A stretch of 8,381 nucleotides of DNA from Desulfoplanes sp. GTDB lineage: Bacteria > Desulfobacterota > Desulfovibrionia > Desulfovibrionales > Desulfomicrobiaceae. Below, one piece after another: positions 1 to 7,428 of this stretch; position 1 is the stretch's first letter; each line of letters starts with the position of its first letter. The notes beneath the pieces are model-generated. The model did no database searches. It saw nothing but the letters and a program-made list of their open reading frames with translations, and was not told the DNA's origin. Made by a program: the position numbers and the translations under genes. Location: NCBI GenBank assembly GCA_028708105.1, contig JAQVZR010000057.1, forward strand, positions 1 through 8,381, in the 5' to 3' direction.

Positions 1-143
1 CTCGACTCATTGCAATGGCTTTTTCGCCATTTCCGGCCCGGCCAACCACATCATACCCAAAAAAAAGCCAACTTTTCTTCAAGTTGAGTGGCAATAATCG
101 CCTCATCATCCACAACCAAGATTTTTATCTTTTTATCTTTCAT
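1..143 (-). pseudogene. Response regulator receiver domain, frameshifted and partial
   Basis: The minus strand from an ATG at 143 encodes the first strand and acidic pocket of a CheY-like receiver domain: MKDKKIKILVVDDEA, with the Asp-Asp pair at residues 12-13 that normally helps bind Mg2+ beside the phosphoacceptor Asp. After residue 28 the frame is lost in a run of eight T (plus-strand A, 59-66) and reaches a TGA at 51-53, giving only 30 residues. Removing one base of the run restores a typical continuation (LAFFGYDVVGRAGNGEKAIA) that stays open to the window edge. An in-frame TGA upstream of 143 excludes a longer start, and a weak AAGG precedes the ATG. It lies 116 bases downstream of the kinase gene and is its probable partner. 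The phosphoacceptor Asp and any output domain lie outside the window. It may be a real pseudogene, a sequencing error in the homopolymer, or a gene using slippage. Confidence 0.6.
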
Positions 144-259
144 GGCCTTGTATCGATAAAGGTTTCAAAATGTGGCAACAGAAAACACGCGGTGTAGCGT
201 TCCTCAGACAACACATATGGTGTCAGATAATCACGGCAGGATACGCACCTCTCCCTGTT

Positions 260-3151
260 TCAAAACTCAAAAGAAACCCTGGTCCCCTTTGTGCGTGAAT
301 CCACACGCAGAATCCCGAATAATTGATCACGAACGAGATTTTTCATCAGCTTGACCCCGATACTATTTGTTTTTTCAATATCAAAATTATCCGGCAACCC
401 ACTGCCGTCATCTTTGATAGAAATCCTGACTATATTGTCGATAGATTTCTTCATTGTAATTAAAACAGTACCTTCCTTTGCATCAGCAAATGCATGCTTG
501 AAAACATTGGAAAGTGCTTCATTAAGTGCTAAACCACATGGAACAGCCTTTTCAAGGGAAAGATAAACAGTTGAAAGATCAAATGTTATGAATATTTTTT
601 CATCAAATGTATTAAAAATCTTGGCTAAATAATCGCACAACTGTATAATGTACTCGGACATATCAATGGTATTGAGATTATTTCCACAATAAAGCTGAGA
701 ATGAATAAAAGCCATGGCCTGTATTTGCGAACGAGCATTATCGCTCAAACTTTTGGCTTCAGCACTGCTTGCCCGCATCCCTGCCAGATCCAAAAGACTG
801 GAAACTATCTGCAGATTATTTTTGACCCGGTGATGGACTTCATTGAGCAAAATTTCCTTCTCGGCCAGTGATGCGCGTAACTCCTTTTCGGCCCGTTTAC
901 GCTCCGAAATATCCATGACCGTCCCTTCCAGCAGGCAGGTATCGTTTTCGTGACAAATAAGACGACAAAACAGGGAAACCCATATTATACTCCTGTCCCT
1001 GCGGTAAAACCGTGTTTCATAATTGCTTACCATGCCTTTTTTCTCAAGAATGGCTATGAAATTTTGTCGTTCATTTGGATCAACAAACAACTCCTGTGCA
1101 TTTTTGACTTCGGACAAAAGATGATCAATCCCGGTGTACCCCAAAATACGTGCACACGCGTTGTTGAGATTAATGAACGTCTGTTTGGAATCGACTTGGA
1201 ATATGCCTTCAATGGAATTTTCAAATATACTGCGGTATTTTTTTTCAGCAACGACCAGGGCATCTGTGGCAAACTTTCTTTTTTCCTCTACCCCGATGGC
1301 CGAGGCGATGACCTCCAACAACCATTTGTCATGTGCAGTGGGGACATAATCCTTTGCAAAGGCCACCCAGATGGCCCCCATATAACTGCCGCCGAATTTC
1401 ACGGCTTTGCTGATATATGTTTTCGGGACGAGCTTACAACCGGACGCCCCCCCCGCAAGGCGTGAACTTCCCTGAAAATTCCGCAGCACCGTCAAATCCC
1501 TTCCGATCTTGATGGAATTATGACAAATTTTTCTTTCGAGTTCACTCAGAGAAACATATCCTTCGGGAAGATTCCACCCGCAGACAATGTCAAGAAACCC
1601 GTTGGTGAGACGATTGTATGTGGCATACGAGGAACGGGTTATCTCACAACACACCGAGAGCAACCTGTGGATATTTTTTATAGGATCACTGCCATAATTC
1701 AAAAAACATTCATTGATTTTAAACAATCTTCTGTTGGCGTTCTTTACATCGGTAATATCTCCACCGGAACCCAATACCGCGATAATATTCCCACCAGTAT
1801 CCTTGAGCGCTATGTTATGCCATTCGATCATACGCTTTTTCCCGGATTTCGTGTGTACTTCCGTTTCGATATGCTGGGATTTTATTTCACCCCGTATCAG
1901 TCTGTTAATTTTTCTCTTCAATTTTTGGTAATCTTCGAGTTCGAAGATTACCTCCAGAAAATTGGCCCCAATCAGCTCTCCCTTGCTATATCCCAGAAGA
2001 TCATACCCTTTTCTGTTAATAAGAGAAATCTTGTACTCGGTATCGAAAATGATCAGGATAACATCCGCGACTTCCAGATATTTTTGGACCCTGTTTTTCT
2101 GCTCCTCCAACATCTCCTCAGCGATCACCTCGCGGGTGATATCCCTGACACTCACCCTCTTGCCCAGGAAATTCCCATTACAATCAAATACAGGCTGACA
2201 TATAATGGTGACCCATCGGGTATATCCCTGTTTATTGATAATTCGCAGATTGTGTGTTGAAATATTGTTGTCATGAAAATTCTGTGAACAATTTTTCAGA
2301 AAGATATGTTTATCATCGGGATGAATGATATCTGCAAGCAACCTGTTATTTTTGATGAATTCCTGGCGTGCATAGCCGGAAACACGCTTACAGGAAGGTG
2401 ACATGTATGAAATTTTACCATCAGCTTCTATCAAATACTCCCATGCATAGGTATAATCGGCAACCATCCTGAAATGATCTTCACGCTTCTTGATTTCAAA
2501 GGTATCATGTTTTCTTTGCAATGCATTTGAAAATATATCCGCGATACATGAAAAATTATTGCATATATCTTTTGCCCACATTCTGGGCGATTCCAAAAAT
2601 TCAACTATCAGATATCCATTACATTTTTTTCCCATGCAGAGGGAAACTGCCAGAAATATTTCAAGCCCATATTTCTGGAAAGGTACGGGATCAAGGCCGA
2701 AAAGGCCGGACATGTTCAAAACATCAGGCACATAGAACATCTTTCGTGTTTCGAGAATATGTTTCAATCCAGCATAGCCCAATGTACTGAGATAGCTGTC
2801 AAATGCATACGTTTTCGGTCCCGGATTGGCGGCGGACCATTCACACGTCTTTTCCAGCCTCTTACCGTCCGGTCCGGATTGCACGATATAACAACGTGTT
2901 ATGCCCAGGATACGACCGATTTTCCCAAGCGCGATGAATATTTCTCTGTCAAATGCATCCAGTTCTGTATCGATAAAAACCGTGGCAATGGAGGTCAGAA
3001 GCCGTTCAAACCGGATAGAAAATTGCAAAATTTTCAAATCATTTCCGGTGAGAACCTGTTTTCCTGAAATAGCCCTCTGGTCCGTCACCCCATTATTTTC
3101 AAGAATATTCGGATATTCTGATCCTTCGGCATCACAAAAAATTTCCGGCAC
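260..3151 (-). CDS. Soluble multi-sensor histidine kinase (GAF-PAS-PAS-GAF-PAS-HisKA_2-HATPase_c)
   Basis: A 963-residue sensor kinase that would autophosphorylate on His and pass the phosphate to a response regulator, probably the one starting at 143. Approximate domains: GAF-like 45-215; PAS1 226-345 (ends VRDITREV); PAS2 355-472 (ends GGDITDVKNA); GAF-like 480-630; PAS3 635-757 (ends MDISERKRAEKEL); HisKA_2 dimerisation/phosphoacceptor 764-840 with NEVHHRVKNNLQ (His-His at 773-774); HATPase_c about 865-963 with N-box NEALSNVFKH (from 877), G1 DDGSG (914-918) and G2 IGVKLM (931-936). No hydrophobic segment long enough to span a membrane is visible, so it is probably cytosolic and senses an internal signal; the ligand is unknown. 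The start is a GTG at 3151, supported by GGAG seven bases upstream and an in-frame TAA just before it. The gene is clearly more AT-rich than the formate operon. PAS and kinase domains are certain; the GAF assignments are less so. Confidence 0.9.
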   Translation of the reverse strand: MPEIFCDAEGSEYPNILENNGVTDQRAISGKQVLTGNDLKILQFSIRFERLLTSIATVFIDTELDAFDREIFIALGKIGRILGITRCYIVQSGPDGKRLEKTCEWSAANPGPKTYAFDSYLSTLGYAGLKHILETRKMFYVPDVLNMSGLFGLDPVPFQKYGLEIFLAVSLCMGKKCNGYLIVEFLESPRMWAKDICNNFSCIADIFSNALQRKHDTFEIKKREDHFRMVADYTYAWEYLIEADGKISYMSPSCKRVSGYARQEFIKNNRLLADIIHPDDKHIFLKNCSQNFHDNNISTHNLRIINKQGYTRWVTIICQPVFDCNGNFLGKRVSVRDITREVIAEEMLEEQKNRVQKYLEVADVILIIFDTEYKISLINRKGYDLLGYSKGELIGANFLEVIFELEDYQKLKRKINRLIRGEIKSQHIETEVHTKSGKKRMIEWHNIALKDTGGNIIAVLGSGGDITDVKNANRRLFKINECFLNYGSDPIKNIHRLLSVCCEITRSSYATYNRLTNGFLDIVCGWNLPEGYVSLSELERKICHNSIKIGRDLTVLRNFQGSSRLAGGASGCKLVPKTYISKAVKFGGSYMGAIWVAFAKDYVPTAHDKWLLEVIASAIGVEEKRKFATDALVVAEKKYRSIFENSIEGIFQVDSKQTFINLNNACARILGYTGIDHLLSEVKNAQELFVDPNERQNFIAILEKKGMVSNYETRFYRRDRSIIWVSLFCRLICHENDTCLLEGTVMDISERKRAEKELRASLAEKEILLNEVHHRVKNNLQIVSSLLDLAGMRASSAEAKSLSDNARSQIQAMAFIHSQLYCGNNLNTIDMSEYIIQLCDYLAKIFNTFDEKIFITFDLSTVYLSLEKAVPCGLALNEALSNVFKHAFADAKEGTVLITMKKSIDNIVRISIKDDGSGLPDNFDIEKTNSIGVKLMKNLVRDQLFGILRVDSRTKGTRVSFEF

Positions 3152-3158
3152 AACCCTT

Positions 3159-3162
3159 CTCC
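3159..3162 (-). promoter_or_regulatory. Ribosome binding site fixing the GTG start of the histidine kinase
   Basis: GGAG on the minus strand, seven bases before the GTG at 3151, within GGAGAAGGG. With the in-frame TAA four codons upstream of the GTG, it makes GTG the only reasonable start for the kinase. Confidence 0.7.
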
Positions 3163-3450
3163 GTTACATATTTCTATGAAATTGTTTCAGGAGCAAAAAA
3201 CGTCCGAGGGTTTCACAGGCACCACACATTTCTGCACTTGATGCGAAAAATCCCCCAAAAATACGCATGCATTTCCAAACTGCGGTCCGCCACCAATCCA
3301 TTGTCTTCAAGATGCGTATAACAATAATGTATCTTTTACTATATCATTCCTGCCCTTCTAGAAAGAAAAAGATTCCTGAACATCCAAATTACCACCTGCT
3401 ATTCGTCTTTTTTATCTTCACATCTCATTTCCCTCATCCCGACCCATACG
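3163..3450. other. Intergenic region between the focA terminator and the kinase gene
   Basis: This AT-rich stretch of nearly 290 bases must hold the kinase promoter, because an intrinsic terminator lies upstream of it. I see no convincing sigma-70 or sigma-54 promoter and no RNA gene. The only structure noted is a perfect 8-base inverted repeat, ATACGCAT (3261-3268) and ATGCGTAT (3312-3319), 43 bases apart, with another partial copy (ATGCG, 3241-3245). It could be a regulator site but may be chance. The open frame on the plus strand here lacks a ribosome binding site and runs into the terminator, so it is not called. Confidence 0.4.
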
Positions 3451-3489
3451 AAAAAATCCGCCGGTCTCTTTGGGAGGAGAAACCGACGG
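3451..3489 (-). terminator. Rho-independent terminator of the hdrA-mvhD-fdhA-focA transcript
   Basis: Read on the minus strand, CCGTCGGTTTCT (3489-3478) pairs with AGAGACCGGCGG (3469-3458) as a 12-base-pair stem that includes two G-U wobbles. The loop is 8 bases, and after a single A come six U (plus-strand A, 3451-3456). It starts about 30 bases after the focA stop codon and is in the right orientation to end that transcript. Confidence 0.85.
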
Positions 3490-3519
3490 AAGGTACAACT
3501 TGAAGCTAAGGGTGGAGTA

Positions 3520-4356
3520 TTATGCCTCCTGCTTACCACGCAGATAGACAAAATAATATGCACAGCCGACAAAGAGTGCTCCGCCGACGATATTGCCTAA
3601 CGTAACCGGAATGAGATTGTTGAAAATGAATCCACTCCATGTCAGGGCATCTGCCTTGTCGCCCAGTGCCTTGACGGCTTCGGCCAGAGCAGGATGACTC
3701 TTCAAAAAAATCCCCGGGGGGACAAAATACATATTGGCCACGCAATGCTCAAACCCGGAAGCCACAAAACCCATGATCGGGAAAAAGATGCCCCAGATTT
3801 TCCCGCCGATCTCATCGGATGCAGCAGCCAACCAGACAGCCAAACATACCAACCAGTTACAACCAATGGCCCTGAAAAAGGCCTCGCCCCATGTCAGATT
3901 ACATTTCCCGGCAGCGATATCCAGCGCAACGGTTCCGCAGGCATTACAGCCGGTGTGCCACAATCCGGACTGATACATAATGAATACCATAAGGAGCGAA
4001 CCGGCAAAATTTGCAAAATACACCCAAAACCAATTGTTCAAAAGTTGTGCAAACCGGATCTTTCCAGAGCACACGCCCACTGCCATCAGGTTATTGCCTG
4101 TAAAAAGTTCCGCGCCGCCGATGACGACAAGCATCAGTCCAAGACTAAAGACCGAACCACCAAGAAGTTTTGCAACACCAAGCCCTAGGTGTGAAGTTGT
4201 CTGCGTCAGGACTATAGTACAAAGTTCAGCACCGAATCCGATATATGCCCCGGCAAAGATGCCGAGCACGATCATGTTGGGGATTGAAAGATTTGCCTTG
4301 GCATCACTAACATTAATAAAGGCACTTGCGATTTGTGCTGGTGATTTTGCTGCCAT
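3520..4356 (-). CDS. focA: Formate/nitrite transporter family channel, probably formate (FocA)
   Basis: A 278-residue membrane protein of the FNT family, which forms pentameric channels for formate, nitrite or hydrosulfide in the inner membrane; length matches the family (about 260-290). Several hydrophobic helices are visible. Family motifs: GGAELFTGN (residues 80-88), IGCNWLVCLAV (164-174, the FNT signature), GFEHCVANM (201-209) with the central pore His at 204, and NLIPVTLGNIVGG (247-259). The start is the ATG at 4356, since GGAG sits six bases upstream; the frame opens further, to a TTG at 4386, but that has no such support. The gene lies 86 bases after fdhA on the same strand, which favours formate as substrate, for uptake to or export from the dehydrogenase. 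Nitrite or hydrosulfide cannot be excluded from sequence alone. A loop with several Cys (HTGCNACGTVALDIAAGKCN, 134-153) is unusual. A terminator follows. Confidence 0.88.
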   Translation of the reverse strand: MAAKSPAQIASAFINVSDAKANLSIPNMIVLGIFAGAYIGFGAELCTIVLTQTTSHLGLGVAKLLGGSVFSLGLMLVVIGGAELFTGNNLMAVGVCSGKIRFAQLLNNWFWVYFANFAGSLLMVFIMYQSGLWHTGCNACGTVALDIAAGKCNLTWGEAFFRAIGCNWLVCLAVWLAAASDEIGGKIWGIFFPIMGFVASGFEHCVANMYFVPPGIFLKSHPALAEAVKALGDKADALTWSGFIFNNLIPVTLGNIVGGALFVGCAYYFVYLRGKQEA

Positions 4357-4362
4357 GTTCTT

Positions 4363-4366
4363 CTCC
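4363..4366 (-). promoter_or_regulatory. Ribosome binding site fixing the focA start
   Basis: GGAG on the minus strand, six bases before the ATG at 4356. It decides for the MAAKSP start over the TTG 30 bases upstream, which would place this site inside the coding sequence. Confidence 0.75.
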
Positions 4367-4368
4367 AA

Positions 4369-4405
4369 TTGGTAAAAGTTACACAAAAAATATACAACTT
4401 ACCAA
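4369..4405 (-). repeat. Inverted repeat just upstream of focA (operator or leader hairpin)
   Basis: TTGGTAAAAGTT (4369-4380) and AACTTACCAA (4396-4405) are near-perfect inverted arms: 7 perfect pairs, a 2-base bulge, then 3 more, around a 15-base loop. The right arm falls in the spacer of a candidate promoter and the left arm lies just before the focA ribosome binding site. It could be an operator or an mRNA hairpin. There is no U-run after it, so it does not look like a terminator. Confidence 0.45.
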
Positions 4406-4417
4406 AATTACAGCCAA
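4389..4417 (-). promoter_or_regulatory. Candidate sigma-70-type promoter for focA
   Basis: On the minus strand TTGGCT (4417-4412) and TATATT (4394-4389) are separated by exactly 17 bases. The -10 matches 5 of 6 and the -35 matches 4 of 6 consensus bases. It would start a short leader before focA and give focA an extra transcript separate from fdhA. The region is AT-rich, so chance matches are possible. Confidence 0.3.
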
Positions 4418-4442
4418 TATATCAGAGACCTTATTCAATCTT

Positions 4443-6497
4443 TTATTTTCGGTTCTCCCCGTGAACTATCTTGTCCAGCCGGACAGCGCACACCTTGAAT
4501 TCAGGAATACCCGCTACGGGATCAGAAGCCGAATTGGTCAATACATTGGCTGAAGCCTCCGCAAAATGAAATGGAACGTAAAATGTCCCTTCCTGCGCCA
4601 TATCACTAATCACGACCGCGATTTCCACCTCTCCTCTCCTAGTGCTCAGGCGAACCATTTCACCGGTCTTAACACCGAGCTTTTTCGCGTCCCCGGTATG
4701 CATCTGCACGTATCCGGTCTTTTGTTCGTGATGCAGGTGGGCGGACTTTCGGGTCATCGTTCCTGTATGAAAATGAGCAAACATCCTGCCTGTGGTTAGA
4801 AAATAGGGATATTCTGCGTCAGGCATCTCTGCAGGATCTTTGTAGCCAATGGGATGAAATTTTCCCAGACCACGTGTAAACGTATCCTTGTGCAGATACG
4901 GTGTCCCTGGGTGCTCGCTGTTGGGACAGGGCCAAAACAACCCGTCAAGGCCAAGACGCTCATAACTCATGCCGGCATAACTGGGTGTAAGCTGTTTCAT
5001 TTCCTCAAAGATTTCTTCCGAGTTCTGGTATTTCATCTCATATCCCATGGCCGTGGACAGATCCGAAATAATCTCCCAGTCCTGCCGGGCGTTTCCCAAG
5101 GGCTTGATAGCTTGGGTGAGCAGCTGACACCTGCGTTCGGTATTGGTGAAGGTCCCGCTTTTTTCGACGCACGTCACGCCAGGAAGCACGACGTCTGCAA
5201 GACAAGCGGTCTCGGTCATGTAGAGGTCCTGAACAGCCAGAAACTCCAGTTTTGCAAAGGCTGATCGCACGTGATGAGCATCGGGATCGCTGAGAACGGG
5301 ATTCTCGCCAACAACATATAGTCCTTTGAGCGTGCCCTCCAGCATGGCCGGAATCATCTTGGTGATTGTCAACCCGGCATTTCCGGGTAGTTCCCGCCCC
5401 CAGGCTTTGGAAAACTTCTCTCTGGCGGCCTCGTTGGTGACCGGTTGGTAGGCGGGATATACATTGGGCAAACAGCCCATGTCACAGGCACCCTGAACGT
5501 TATTCTGTCCACGCAAAGGGTTGACCCCGCCGCTACGCACGCCCACGTTGCCGCAGAGCATAGCCAGGTTGCAGCAGGATTTAACGTTATCAACTCCTGT
5601 CGTATGTTGTGTGATCCCCATGGCATACAATAGGGCACTGGGACTTCCCGCAGCATAGTACTCGGCCATCTGTTCCAGATCACGGATGGAAACCTGGGTA
5701 ATGGCCTCAACCTTGGCAGGGGTATATCCCATGACGGTCTCTTCGAATTCCTCAAATCCTTCGGTCCGATTGGCGATATACTCGGCGGCCTGCCAACCGT
5801 TTTTCAAGATGATGTGCATCATCCCGTTGAGCAGGGCCACATCGCTGCCGAGTCGCTGCCTGACGTGAACATCTGCAAACCGGGCCAACTGAATCATTCT
5901 GGGATCGGCTACGATCAACTTGGCGCCCTTTTCTTTGGCTCTCATCACCCTTCTGGCGATGAGGGGGTGGGCTTCACTTGTATTGGTACCGATAAGAAAA
6001 ATGCATTCTGCATCTTCAATTTCCTCTATGGAGTTTGTCATAGCTCCACTTCCAAATGCTGCGGCAAGACCTACCACAGTCGAGGAATGTCAGAGTCGGG
6101 CGCAGTGATCCACGTTGTTTGTTCCAAGAACCGCCCTGGTAAATTTCTGGATCAGATAATTTTCCTCATTGGTAACTTTTGCCGACGCCAGGACGGCCAC
6201 GCTATCCGGTCCATGCTCGGCAATAATTTTTTTAAAACGCTCTGCAGTAGTCTGTATGGAGGCATCCCAGGATGCCTCCTGCAAGGCCCCGTTTGTCTTG
6301 AGAAGGGGTGTCTGCAATCGTTCTTCGCTGATGACATGTTCGTGAAGATTCCAGCCCTTGATACACAATTTACCTTGACTCACGGGATGACTTTTCAAGG
6401 GCATGGTGCCGACGAGCTGGCCGTCCATGACCTCAAAAAGCACGCCACAACCGCAACCGCAATATGAGCATATTGAAGGAACGAGTTTATATTCCAT
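4443..6497 (-). CDS. fdhA: Formate dehydrogenase catalytic subunit, selenocysteine-containing, Mo/W-bis-MGD
   Basis: A 684-residue molybdopterin oxidoreductase that interconverts formate and CO2. It is read through an in-frame TGA at 6090-6092 as selenocysteine 136. Upstream of it is HCARL and downstream HSST, then VGLAAAFGSGAMTNSI, the active-site stretch of Sec/Cys formate dehydrogenases. The N-terminal 4Fe-4S ligands are Cys10, 13, 17 and 45. Lys47 (CIKG) sits where the electron-relay Lys is found. Sec136 and His137 form the catalytic pair, and Arg329 (NPLRGQNNVQGA) corresponds to E. coli FdhF Arg333. The C-terminal MGD-binding domain is about 565-675. There is no twin-arginine signal, so the enzyme is cytosolic. 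The ATG at 6497 is preceded by AAGGAG (11 bases) and AAAGGA (closer). Total length is close to E. coli FdhF (715). The gene sits 120 bases after an Fe-S protein gene and before focA. Mo versus W cannot be told. Automated calling would wrongly split it at 6077/6090. Confidence 0.94.
6059..6092 (-). promoter_or_regulatory. Selenocysteine UGA and bacterial SECIS stem-loop in fdhA
   Basis: The UGA at 6090-6092 is followed in the mRNA by CUGUGGUA-GGUC-UUGCCGCAG (6079-6059): eight pairs including G-U wobbles, one bulged U and an apical GGUC loop. The loop begins 19 bases after the UGA, the same spacing I recall for E. coli fdhF, where the loop is also GGUC. It would bind SelB and direct Sec-tRNA insertion. 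Confidence 0.85.
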
Positions 6498-6617
6498 TAT
6501 CCTTTGTGCTCCTTAATGATAAAAGTATCTCTGCAAAATCATGTCTATGCAGAAAAAATGTGCTCTAGGCATGAATCGAAAGCGATTTTCTGCATAATCC
6601 GGCCTCGGAACAGGAAA
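6498..6617 (-). repeat. Gap upstream of fdhA with a perfect 10-base inverted repeat
   Basis: This 120-base gap is wide compared with the 10-14-base gaps earlier in the operon. It carries ATGCAGAAAA (6547-6556) and TTTTCTGCAT (6586-6595), perfect inverted arms 29 bases apart. A nested small hairpin, AATCG-AAAG-CGATT (6574-6587), overlaps the right arm and would compete with it. It may be a regulator site, a processing hairpin, or part of a promoter for fdhA. No clear promoter hexamers or terminator U-run were seen. The ribosome binding sites of fdhA lie at its left end. Confidence 0.45.
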
Positions 6618-7418
6618 TTATATGGGCCTGGGTTCCGTTGTCGGAGCATCCCCAATGAGATTGAAGGGTGATTTACCTTCATCGATGCCGGGACGGTATC
6701 CGAAAAGATCGGATACCGAGGAACCGACCTTACGATAAAGAAGCCGCAGGGGGATATCCATGGGACAGGCGTCCTCGCACAGACCGCAGTCAATGCACCG
6801 ACCGGCCATATGCGCGGCACGAACGAGATGAAAAAGCGGCACTTCCGTAGGCAAAGCCCCGCCGGAACGGATCAGCTCAGGATGCTCCAGGCTGCAGTCT
6901 TTGCAAAAACAGACAGGACAGATATTCCGACATCCGTAGCACTTGATGCACTTGGAAAATTCATACATCCAGTGAGCAAAACGCTCCTTCTGATCAAGGT
7001 GTTCAGCATGCTCAACCGACATATTGTTATCGATGCCCAGTTCCACCTTGACGGGTCCGACCGGGGAGGGTTCCAAATAGCTGCAGTCCCCGTGGTTCTT
7101 GAGGGGAGACGGACAGCAGTTCACGTTAAAGGTGGTGACAGAATCTTTCTTGAGCTGATCCCATATATCCAGGACCTTCAATGCCCGCTGATTGCAATCC
7201 CTAGCCAGCATGCCAATTTTCATTTCGGGATAAACCGCAGCTATATGGGTGGCCATCTTCTCCAGGGAATACCGTTCACGGCTCACCACCAAGTCATCCA
7301 CTTCATCCAGCCTGTCAGCCTGAAAGCAGTACGGCAGGGCGTGGCCATGAACCATTTTATAGCCCAGGAACATATCTACTTGTTTTTCTTCCAGCCATTT
7401 TTTGACAGTGTCCTTCAT
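6618..7418 (-). CDS. Iron-sulfur electron-transfer protein with FrhB/FdhB-like N-terminus and two 4Fe-4S motifs
   Basis: A 266-residue soluble protein, likely the electron-transfer partner between the formate dehydrogenase and MvhD/HdrA. The N-terminal part (about 10-115) has KIGMLARDCNQRAL (68-80), resembling the F420-hydrogenase/dehydrogenase beta family, and several Cys (75, 101, 102, 112) that could bind another cluster. The C-terminal part has CIKCYGCRNIC (Cys157, 160, 163, 167), followed by extra Cys at 170, 172 and 175, and CIDCGLCEDAC (Cys208, 211, 214, 218). These are two 4Fe-4S ferredoxin motifs. The ATG at 7418 has AAGGAGG five bases upstream, overlapping the mvhD TAA, so translation is probably coupled. 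Related proteins are often annotated as formate dehydrogenase beta or 4Fe-4S dicluster proteins. I did not see a clear flavin or F420 site. The Fe-S assignment is firm; the partner role is inferred from position. Confidence 0.75.
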   Translation of the reverse strand: MKDTVKKWLEEKQVDMFLGYKMVHGHALPYCFQADRLDEVDDLVVSRERYSLEKMATHIAAVYPEMKIGMLARDCNQRALKVLDIWDQLKKDSVTTFNVNCCPSPLKNHGDCSYLEPSPVGPVKVELGIDNNMSVEHAEHLDQKERFAHWMYEFSKCIKCYGCRNICPVCFCKDCSLEHPELIRSGGALPTEVPLFHLVRAAHMAGRCIDCGLCEDACPMDIPLRLLYRKVGSSVSDLFGYRPGIDEGKSPFNLIGDAPTTEPRPI

Positions 7419-7428
7419 GGCGCCCTCC

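Noticed and set aside
1520..2260. 246-residue open frame on the plus strand inside the kinase gene
   Set aside because: Antisense shadow of a gene with clear PAS domains; its product has no recognisable motif. The same holds for the 171-residue plus-strand frame at 950-1465.
3192..3207. Possible sigma-54 promoter on the minus strand upstream of the kinase
   Set aside because: The TCGGAC...TTGCT match has the GG-GC spacing one base short and several mismatches in the -24 box.
3267..3503. 78-residue open frame on the plus strand in the intergenic region
   Set aside because: No ribosome binding site before the ATG, it runs through the terminator stem, and it has no recognisable motif.
3694..4188. 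164-residue open frame on the plus strand
   Set aside because: Antisense shadow of focA; the complementary strand has complete FNT motifs.
4357..4386. Extended focA start at TTG 4386
   Set aside because: A strong GGAG lies six bases before the ATG at 4356, and the extra ten residues do not resemble a family N-terminus.
4443..6077. Separate 544-residue gene starting at GTG 6077
   Set aside because: It is the part of fdhA after the Sec codon; it lacks the Fe-S domain, and homology continues without a break into the upstream frame.
5814..6467. 217-residue open frame on the plus strand
   Set aside because: Antisense shadow across the fdhA Sec junction; no recognisable motif.
6545..6820. 91-residue open frame on the minus strand
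   Set aside because: It overlaps the end of the Fe-S protein gene in another frame and has no ribosome binding site or motif.
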